Under the pieces are notes generated by a model that was not told the DNA's origin, made no database searches, and was given only the letters and a program-made list of their open reading frames with translations. Made by a program: the position numbers and the translations under genes. A stretch of 64,000 nt of DNA from Paulinella micropora (taxonomy: Eukaryota > Cercozoa > Imbricatea > Euglyphida > Paulinellidae), in NCBI GenBank assembly GCA_019918135.1, contig WBZZ01006893.1, forward strand, positions 1 through 64,000, in the 5' to 3' direction. Below, piece by piece: positions 56,393 through 64,000 of this stretch. Each line of letters starts with the position of its first letter. Position 1 is the first letter of the stretch.

Positions 56393-59300
56393 ATGTCGCA
56401 ATATAAATCACTCTTGGGCTTGTCAGAAATCGCCGTTGAAAGTCTAGACATAAAAAACTTAGACCTTACCAACACAAACATAGTGGGCTTATACACAGAT
56501 AGGGTGCCAGAAGATGCTGACCCCGTAAATCTTTATTACACCGACGGACGATTTGATGCGAGGTTGGCTTTAAAATCAACGACGGACTTAAAAGAAGGCA
56601 CTAATCTATACTATACTGATGGTAGGTTTGATGCGCGACTAACTACTAAATCAACCACTAACCTAGCCGAAGGCACCAATTTATATTATACTAATGCTAG
56701 GTTTGACAATCAATTAGCAACAAAGAGCACAACCAACTTAACCGAAGGAACTAACTTATACTACACCACAGCAAGGGCTAATACAGATTTTGACACAAGG
56801 ATAGCAACTAAATCAATATATGCTTTAAGTGATGTAATCATAACAGGCACACCCGCCGATAACCAACTACTCATTTATAGCACAGGTCAATGGCGAAATG
56901 TTGCTTCACCTTTTCTTAGATTGGATGGCCTCACTATGATGTTTGGAGATTTGAATATGGGAAGTTTTAATGTAGTAAATGTCGGTAATGTTGATGGTAT
57001 TGATGTTTCGGCTCTTGATAGTTCCGCTGTTAAACTAACAGGCGACCAAACAATAACTGGGAATAAAACATTTACTACTTATGTGGGTGTTAAAGACTCA
57101 AATCCATCAAACACTGGCAAGTTATTCTTTAATTACAACAATAATATGGGCTCTATCTATTCGTCGGATGCGGGTGGAGCCACGGGCTATCCATTATCTT
57201 TTGTCGGTTCTTCTATACTTTTTGCTCCAACAACAGGTGGTGGAATGACATTGACAAATAATGTTTTAATTTTTAACAGCACGACAGCAATCAGCGGACT
57301 GCCCGCGCCATTCTACGACGGCGATGCTTCAACGAAGGCTTACACCGATACGAAACTGGCAAAGGACGGAACAACGGCTATGACGGGCAGTTTAAATATG
57401 GGAGGATTTAACATAACAAATGTTGGTAATGTTGATGGTATTGATGTATCCACCCTTGATACCGCAGTCGCTAAACTAACAGGAGACCAAACCATAGCAG
57501 GAACAAAAACATTCAGCAACATAATAAATGCTAGTGCGGGGATTGATATGAAAAGCCAAAGTGTAAGAAATGTTAATCTTGTTGATGGTGTTGATATTTC
57601 TACTCTTGATACTTCTGTCGTTAAACTAACAGGAGACCAAACCATAGCAGGGAATAAAAAATTTACTTCAACAATAGAAGTGCGGGGTGCTACTGCTCCA
57701 ACCGCTTTTGATGGTATCGGTATTGCCTTTGATACGGCGACAAATATAGGAGAGATTGTGGCACAAAAAATACCAACCGCGGCCTATTATCCGATACAAA
57801 TAACGGGTTCGTATGTTGATTTATATGCGGGTGATAATATAATCGCGACAGCAACGGGCACGACACTATCTTTAAACAATAGAAAAATAACAAACTTAGC
57901 CACACCATCAGCAACAACGGACGGAGCAAATAAAAGTTATGTGGATACATTAGACGGGCAAAATGTGAAACTAACAGGAAACCAAACCATAGCAGGAATT
58001 AAGACATATAGCAGTGGTGTTGAAATAACGGGAAATTCAATAAATGCTACAACAAAGGGCACATTTATCGTTTTCAATTCTACCAGTAATATCGGGTCAA
58101 TTGCTAGTTTGGATATGAAAACTGCAACATATTACAACTTTGAAATTTCTGCCAAAAAATAAGTTTCATTATTGACGGGACGATTGTCGGTTGGATAAAT
58201 GCTTCGGGGCTAGATTGTAATAGTAGCAAAATAGCCAACCTTGGAACTCCGACATTATCAACAGACGGAGCGACAAAAGGGTATGCGGACACATTGGACG
58301 GGCAAAATGTAAAACTATCAACAGACCAAACCATAACAGGAAGTAAAACATTCAACGGGGCGAGCACTACGATAAAATATCTAACTTTAACAAACAATGC
58401 TGATTTTAATAATCAAACTATCACTAATGGTGGAAATATAACATATAATGGGGCGAGGATATTAAACCAAAATGGAGGAGATATATTCTTTTCACAGACA
58501 TCAGGAGATTATCAGTATTTCTTATTTACTCTAAATACCGCTACAAGTGGAACCGCGAACCAACGAGGTTATGTATTTACGAATGTAGCATCTGATGTAA
58601 AAGGGGCGGGACTTTATATTTCAAAACTTTTGGATAATAAAAGTGCTTCGTCAGACATTGTCCGTTTTAACAATGCTGGTGGTATGCGGTTTTATGGTGC
58701 CTTAGATATGAATTCAAACAACATAACAAATGGCGGAACAATAACTGGAACGACAATTACTTCAACCGCGGGTATATCAACAACAACAGCAACCGCGAGT
58801 GGATTAATAACGGCAAATGCGGGTATATCAACAACAACGGCAAGCGCAAGCGGATTGATAACGGCAAATGCGGGAATTACATATACAGGCACACTAACAT
58901 CAGCAACGAATACCAGTGGAGCAAAAATAGGAGTTCAGGGAGTAACAGACGGAACAAATGCAAAAGGAATATTTCTATGGGATACGACAAATACGAGTTG
59001 GGGAATTTATGCAGCATCTGGTGGAGCAAGCAAAAGTTTAGCAAATGGTACGGCAGTTTCAGGAAATGATTTTAGTTCGTATAGTTTTCGGTTTAGGGTT
59101 GCTAATGACTCTACAATGGGTTTTGTGTGGGAAAATTCAGCAGAGCAATTGTTAATGTCATTAAACGGGGCAAACGGGACTTTATGGACAAAAGGATTGA
59201 TTACGGCAAATGCGGGAATTACATACACAGGCACACTAACAACGGCATCAGCATCAACTGATGGGGCTAAAATAGCAATTCAAGGACAAACAGACGGGAC

Positions 59301-60043
59301 GAATGCGAGAGGAATATTTGTATGGGACATTGGAGATTCAAACTGGGGGATTTATATGAGCCAGTCTGGGGCAAATAAATCATTAAGTGGAGGAACAGCA
59401 CCAGCAGGAGGAGGTGGAGGATTAACTTCTTATTCTATTAGATTTAGAGTAAATGGTTCTTCAACGAGTGGTTTCATATGGGAGAATAATTCAAATACTG
59501 CTTTAATGTCATTAAGAGCAAGCGATGGACAATTATGGGTATTGTCTAATCCAATTCAATATTCAGACAAGAGAAAAAAAAGAAGATATAAAGGAATGCT
59601 TAGGCTTAGATTTTATCAACAAGTTAAATCCCGTCTGCTATCGTATGATTGACGACAAAAAGAAATGTAGGACTGGCTTAATAGCACAAGAATTAGAAGA
59701 CATACTAACAGAAATGGATATGCTAGATTTTGGCGGTTTTATAAAAGAAACAATTATGGTTCCCTGCCCAAAGCAAAAAGAGGAATACGAATTGAAAGGT
59801 GTGAGTGTTAAGCCAGAAGATGTTAAATGTATTGATAGTGGTGATGTTGGTTATGGTATAGGTTATTCTGAGTTTATAGCCCCGTTAATTAAAGCGGTTC
59901 AACAATTATCAGATAATCTCGGACATGTCCGAGATAGGGTGATTAATTTAGAAAAAGAAAATAAAACTTTACTTAATATATTACAAGATTTAACCAACCA
60001 ACTAGCCGAAATACGAGCCGTTGTATATCCAACCAATGGCTAA
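56393..60043 (+). pseudogene. element 2 fibre-like protein with a different S74-type end
   Basis: The N-terminus has tandem 'NLYYTDGRFDARL'-type repeats and the shaft has 'LTGDQTIAGNKTF' units, both shared with element 1. A central block around 58.2-58.75 kb is nearly the same as element 1. The distal shaft and the C-terminal chaperone domain ('YSDKRKK..', 'RTGLIAQELEDILTEMDM') are clearly different from element 1, while the final coiled coil is again similar. Broken. Confidence 0.8.
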
Positions 60044-60386
60044 TAATACAACTAGACTTCACAGACCACCGCCAGTCATTGAAATAGACGGCGAACTAAC
60101 TCCAGAAATAAAAAATCGTGTTTTAGACATTTCATTGAAGAATGAGGAAAAAAAAGTAGAGCACGAATTGGAAGATAACTGGAATTGTTGTTGTATAACA
60201 AACAGACCGACAGACAGCCGACTTATTAAATACTTATTTCAAATGGGTATCATTATCTCCATTATAACCCTTTGTATCGTAAGGCTATCTGAAAAGAACT
60301 TACCTTGTGAGGTTGCTAATACTTATGTCGGTATTTTAACACTTTTGATTGGGATTTGCCTTCCATCGCCTTCTTCAAAGAAGTGA
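60039..60386 (+). CDS. element 2 two-span membrane protein
   Basis: About 115 residues, whole. An N-terminal 'PPPVIEIDGELTPEIKNRVL' segment, a Cys-rich 'NWNCCCITNRPTDSR', then two hydrophobic spans ('MGIIISIITLCIV', 'YVGILTLLIGICLP'). Overlaps the fibre end slightly and meets the Cys-rich gene on the opposite strand at the 3' end. Confidence 0.65.
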   Translation, partial: ANNTTRLHRPPPVIEIDGELTPEIKNRVLDISLKNEEKKVEHELEDNWNCCCITNRPTDSRLIKYLFQMGIIISIITLCIVRLSEKNLPCEVANTYVGILTLLIGICLPSPSSKK

Positions 60387-60635
60387 GCACTCGTATAAGT
60401 GGATTTTATACCAAGAAGCATCACTACCCGAACACATTAAAGGAATGGCTTCATCAAAACTAACACACCAATCACTAATCGGTTTGTAAATACATTTAAA
60501 TTTAGTATCTATACCTTTTTGAATACAATAAACACAACTTATATTCTTTTTTTCACTTATCCGTGAGTAAAAGTCGCAGGCAGTCCGCGAAAATATTTTG
60601 ATTATTAAAAAGTTTATGAGTAGTAATATAACCAT
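60375..60635 (-). CDS. element 2 small cysteine-rich exported protein
   Basis: 86 residues, whole. Hydrophobic signal-like start ('VILLLINFLIIKIF'), then six cysteines, 'WCVSFDEAIPLMCSGSDASW' and a C-terminal 'YECSLL'. It is the only gene between fibre and ATPase on this strand in both elements and its 3' end overlaps the membrane-protein gene, an arrangement kept in both. Confidence 0.65.
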   Translation of the reverse strand: MVILLLINFLIIKIFSRTACDFYSRISEKKNISCVYCIQKGIDTKFKCIYKPISDWCVSFDEAIPLMCSGSDASWYKIHLYECSLL

Positions 60636-60996
60636 GACTGACTATAAATACCAAAAGATTATTTTTCTGAGCAATGATTTTGCGGGAGGAAGCAAAACAT
60701 TTAATAAGAATATCCAAATGTCATTCACACCCACCAAAATGAATGTTAAGTTTATCCACTATATGAACGACCAGACAGAGACGAAAACCAGAATTCTTTA
60801 CATGGATAGAATTGGAATTATTGGAACATTTGCGGACAGCACTACAGCAAACATTTCAAACCTCGGTTATAATTTGGGTGTTGTCGGATGGACTGACGGC
60901 CAATATACATTTAAAATCCTTGAAACTGACAGCGGAAATATTGACACAGGAAATTTAGCGGGGCGAATTGTTGTGTGTTTGGAATTCGTAGGGTAG
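60634..60996 (+). CDS. element 2 conserved 120-residue protein
   Basis: Whole and almost the same as the element 1 copy (a handful of substitutions). Beta-rich. An upstream in-frame start at 60598 is possible, but the ATG giving 'MTDYKYQKIIFLSND' matches the element 1 start. Confidence 0.7.
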   Translation: MTDYKYQKIIFLSNDFAGGSKTFNKNIQMSFTPTKMNVKFIHYMNDQTETKTRILYMDRIGIIGTFADSTTANISNLGYNLGVVGWTDGQYTFKILETDSGNIDTGNLAGRIVVCLEFVG

Positions 60997-61004
60997 AATA
61001 TAGG

Positions 61005-61825
61005 ATGGAGAAAATAAACAATGTCAAGGTGAAGCCAGTAAAACAAGAGGGTGATGGAAATAAAAAAGCCAAGGGCTATAAATTATTTAATGAGCCGTAT
61101 GCCAACATATTTCTTCTCGCTCGTAAGAAGAGCGGGAAAACAACAGCACTCTTTGAAATACTGAAACGGACAACAGACAAAAAACCCGTATTGTCATTAT
61201 CGCTTCAACAATTCACAAGGACTACATTTATAAAGCAATGGTAAAGCACTTTAAGAACAGAGGCAACCCAATGGCAATTTATACCTTTCTCAAATCAGAC
61301 GGGGTGAATGTGATAGACTATGAACTAGACAAACTGAACAGGCAGGATGAAGAGCACGAAGGAGAAGTAAAACAAGACAAAGAGGAAATAGAGAAACCAC
61401 AATTTTTATACTTTGGAAAAGAAGAAAAAAAGAAACAGACAAATGAAGCACCGAAAGAAAGACCAAGTAAGTATATTTCGCCAGAGGTTGTTTTTGTTTT
61501 GGATGATTTAGGGAGCGGTTTAAGAGATAAGTCCGTAAGCGATTTGTTAAAAAAGAATAGGCACTATAAATCAAAGGTGATTATGTCAAGCCAGTATCTG
61601 AACGACCTGCGACCAGAAGCAATTAAGCAGTTAGATTATCTATTAATCTTTCCAAGCCAGTCTCAGGATAAAATGGAACTCGTGTATAAACACTTAGACT
61701 TATCTTTTGATTTTGATTACTTTCTTCAAAAGTATCACGAAGCAACAAAGGAGAGATTTAATTTTCTTTATGTTTCAAGTGTTGATGATGAATTACGCAA
61801 AAACTTTGCTTATCGTCTTAAGTAA
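61005..61825 (+). pseudogene. element 2 packaging ATPase
   Basis: Same domain order as element 1: Walker A 'LARKKSGKTTALF', a charged insertion, Walker B 'EVVFVLDDLGSGL' and 'VIMSSQYLNDLRPEAIKQLD'. The start overlaps the end of the preceding gene region. Broken. Confidence 0.85.
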
Positions 61826-61865
61826 AAAAATAAAATTCGTAATTAATTATTTTTCTGTATTATAT

Positions 61866-62177
61866 ATGCCAGTATCACCAGTGATAATTTCACAACCATC
61901 AGGATATAACATCGGATACAATCCATCAATGCCACAGAAGGGAGGAAAAAAGAAAACTAAGAAGAAGGGATGTGGTCAAAAGGGAGGAAAGATTAACTGG
62001 GCAAAGGTCGGAAAAACTGCCTTGGCTGTTAATAAATTTCTTCGCGATAATAAGGTAATCTCTAGGACTGCGGGGGCATTGAGTAGTGTTGGGGTGCCTT
62101 ACGCGGGTAGTGTTAGTGCTACTTCCGCAAAACTTGGGTATGGTAAGCAACGAGGAGGTGCTGTAAAGTTTAGGTAA
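61866..62177 (+). CDS. element 2 small basic GGK-rich protein
   Basis: About 103 residues from ATG at 61866, whole. 'GGKKKTKKKGCGQKGGKINW' followed by 'SRTAGALSSVGVPYAGSV' and a 'GGAVKFR' end. Gly-Gly-Lys sites could be targets of the adenain-like protease, by analogy with adenovirus core peptides. Confidence 0.6.
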   Translation: MPVSPVIISQPSGYNIGYNPSMPQKGGKKKTKKKGCGQKGGKINWAKVGKTALAVNKFLRDNKVISRTAGALSSVGVPYAGSVSATSAKLGYGKQRGGAVKFR

Positions 62178-62371
62178 AGATATTTGTAAATCCACACTCT
62201 CATCCAATGTTGAATTTTTCATTTTAAAATTCAACATATCACTCATTTTCGTGTGTTTTACAAATATCGAAAACAGATTAATTTTTTCTCAAATAAAAAA
62301 ACGATGGTTTAGAATAAGAGAGAAATCTTGCGATTAGCAAGATAGAAACGTAATTCTAAACTATCTATATA
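62178..62371. promoter_or_regulatory. hairpin-bearing gap before the coiled-coil gene
   Basis: Two near-adjacent inverted words ('TGTTGAATTTTTCATTTTAA' and 'AATTCAACAT') form a stem at about 62208-62238. Further on, 'TCTTGCGATTAGCAAGATAG' is a short palindrome that also occurs, inverted, at about 56262-56283 upstream of the fibre gene. A terminator or promoter element is inferred from position. Confidence 0.35.
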
Positions 62372-64000
62372 ATGGGTTCGGCTAAGACAAAGAGGGCAAA
62401 AGTCCGTCCACCACGAGTTTATAGAAATAAGAGCGGGAGGCCATATATTATCCAGAAGGGTAAAAAATATTATCTTAATTTTGGTAAGAAAACAAATTAT
62501 TTAAGCACATTACAAATCGTTAAACTTTTTATGAAATATATTAGCAAACCAAAGTCGCAAAGGGCTAGCCGCAAACCAAGAGAAAAAATAATCAAATCTG
62601 ATTTCAATCGTCTTGAACACGAGAACCGAAACCAGATACAAAGCAACTTACAAAAGAAATATGATTTAATACATGACGAGGAAGAAAAGGAAAAGAAGAA
62701 AAGGGAGGATTTAGAAGAAGAAAAGAAAAGGCTAGAACGAAAAGACGTAGCAGATGCGAAGGAAAGGAAGGATGAGTTAGCAAGGATACACCGCAATGAA
62801 CTATCCGATATCAAGGAACGACAAGAACAAAAAGACAGAGAACTAAGGAGGGAGCAAAAACTCATAGAGGATTTACAATACGAACAGCAAAGGAACCAAA
62901 GATTGGCTATTATGCCACCGCCACAGCAGTATCAATATATCATGCCACAACAACAGGGACAACCACAAGCACCATATCTCCAACCAGTTGGAGATAATCC
63001 ACAAGCACCACCATTAGCACCACCATTTGGAGCACCACCAGAAGCACCAGCCTTACCTAATTTAGGAGATGAAGCACCATTGAAAACGAAAGAGCAATAT
63101 GAGGAAGAAAAAAAGCAAAAGCAGAAAGATATTGAAACACTGAAATTAGCAGGATATACAGATAAGTTCATAAAAAAGATGAGTCTCAAAGACTTACAAA
63201 AAGCCAGTCAAGATATTCAGGCGGCTATAGCCACAGCGACATCTTTAGAAGAACAGAAAAAGTTAGCAGAAGAATATAAAGAAAAACTTGAAAAGGAAAA
63301 AAAGAAAGCAGAAGAAAAGGGCAAGCATCTTGAAAATTTACAAATTAATCAATTTTTAATCTCTGGATTTTCAAAAACTTATCACCCAACCATTACCATA
63401 AAAGAGTTAGCACAGGCTTTAAAAAAGAGACTAGATAATGATGGTCATAACAAATTAAATTACAAAGACACTTCAAAGTGGATTATTAACATGATTAAAA
63501 GGTTTAATATTGATGTTGGAAGTGAGGTGAAAAACGTAAAAAGAAAAGTGGCGGATTATGCTAGATATGAAGAGTATATTGGTATTACTGAACAAAAAGG
63601 TAGTGGAGCGAAGACATTAGATGAATTAATTAATAAGGTATTTTCAATAGCGAAAATAAAAAAATACTTAGCCCGCAAAGATTGGAAACACACAATGAAC
63701 AAACATGATTTTGTAAATACTCTAACGAACAAAATGACAATAGACCCAAATGTAGATAAACAAGTTTCAGCGGATTTAAATGTTGATGAAGGGATGCCCC
63801 AACCGCTACCCCCTACGATTACCGCATCATTAGAACAACCACAGCCAGAGCCAGATGAACAACAGCAAGAGGAACCACAACCACAGCAACCAGAAAAGCC
63901 AGTTGACGATGTTTATCAACAAACGGGAATGAGTGAAAAGAATGAGAGTGTAGTTGATAAATATCGGGGATTAATGACTAATGAAATAGATGATATAATG
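62372..64000 (+). CDS. element 2 coiled-coil gene running off the window
   Basis: Open from ATG at 62372 to the window end, about 543 residues. Basic start ('RPPRVYRNKSGRPYIIQKGK'), long charged coiled coil to about residue 190, P/Q/A-rich stretch, a second helical region, a folded-looking middle ('SKTYHPTITIKELAQALKKR') and a Q/P/E-rich segment. The last residues match the protease start of element 1 ('LMTNEIDDIM'). The coiled-coil and protease regions therefore lie in one frame here. Confidence 0.7.
   Translation, partial: MGSAKTKRAKVRPPRVYRNKSGRPYIIQKGKKYYLNFGKKTNYLSTLQIVKLFMKYISKPKSQRASRKPREKIIKSDFNRLEHENRNQIQSNLQKKYDLIHDEEEKEKKKREDLEEEKKRLERKDVADAKERKDELARIHRNELSDIKERQEQKDRELRREQKLIEDLQYEQQRNQRLAIMPPPQQYQYIMPQQQGQPQAPYLQPVGDNPQAPPLAPPFGAPPEAPALPNLGDEAPLKTKEQYEEEKKQKQKDIETLKLAGYTDKFIKKMSLKDLQKASQDIQAAIATATSLEEQKKLAEEYKEKLEKEKKKAEEKGKHLENLQINQFLISGFSKTYHPTITIKELAQALKKRLDNDGHNKLNYKDTSKWIINMIKRFNIDVGSEVKNVKRKVADYARYEEYIGITEQKGSGAKTLDELINKVFSIAKIKKYLARKDWKHTMNKHDFVNTLTNKMTIDPNVDKQVSADLNVDEGMPQPLPPTITASLEQPQPEPDEQQQEEPQPQQPEKPVDDVYQQTGMSEKNESVVDKYRGLMTNEIDDIM

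Larger units (their letters stand above)
52907..64000. mobile_element. Polinton-like virus element 2, cut by the window edge
   Basis: Starts 'AGTAGTATAGGGTGCCACTT', sharing the first 12 bases and most of the next six with element 1. Gene order then mirrors element 1 read from its right end: integrase, acidic protein, fibre, membrane protein, Cys-rich protein, 120-residue protein, ATPase, basic protein, coiled-coil gene, start of protease. Capsid and polymerase genes would lie beyond the window. It is broken, with about four breaks in the visible half, so it is probably younger or less decayed than element 1. Except for the terminal motif, its end region differs from element 1. Confidence 0.92.

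Overview
The window looks like nuclear DNA of a microbial eukaryote. A long minus-strand gene is built from many short exons with clean AG/GT borders, the flanking DNA is packed with microsatellites and homopolymer runs, and two AT-rich Polinton-like virus (PLV) elements sit in it. Only a few protist genomes combine such PLV copies with this texture. A chlorarachniophyte or other alga/heterotrophic protist is a guess, not something the sequence proves.

Layout. 1-7 kb: a possible transposase remnant, then a minus-strand primase plus superfamily-3 helicase gene (2190-5506) of viral or mobile-element type, and a small unrecognised ORF near 6.5 kb. 7.3-11.4 kb: a segmental duplication made of fold-back (palindromic) repeats, carrying a 493-bp tandem duplication. 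11.4-18.7 kb: low-complexity DNA, a degenerate array of modules marked by a TCTGATT-rich motif, and two dispersed repeat families. 18773-39560: PLV element 1, with terminal inverted repeats of about 350 bp, protein-primed DNA polymerase B, capsid proteins, protease, packaging ATPase, fibre, adenine methyltransferase and integrase. 39.6-42.4 kb: no gene seen. 42466-52611: a minus-strand host gene for an LRR - kinase - TIR receptor. 52907 to the window end: PLV element 2, related to element 1 but lying in the opposite orientation and cut by the window edge.

The standout is in the LRR part of the host gene (49391-51691). Nine cassettes of about 230-245 bp are separated by ten copies of a roughly 19-bp palindrome. 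Each cassette carries one phase-0, one-repeat LRR exon on the minus (sense) strand and a second, different, equally well-formed LRR exon on the plus strand. The two exons meet tail to tail over a shared palindromic splice donor (AGGTACCT in eight of nine). Flipping any cassette about its palindromes would therefore swap one LRR for another without harming frame or splicing. One cassette (the ninth) is an inverted copy of the seventh, exact up to the palindromes. Differences between duplicated cassettes are almost all amino-acid replacements at exposed LRR positions. This fits a stored, invertible repertoire of receptor modules, a eukaryotic shuffling system I do not recognise from the literature.

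How the parts relate: the receptor has the domains of an innate-immune sensor (LRR sensing; kinase and TIR signalling). It lies between two closely related virus-like elements, one of which begins about 300 bp upstream of its start codon. Whether the elements and the receptor have any functional link is unknown.
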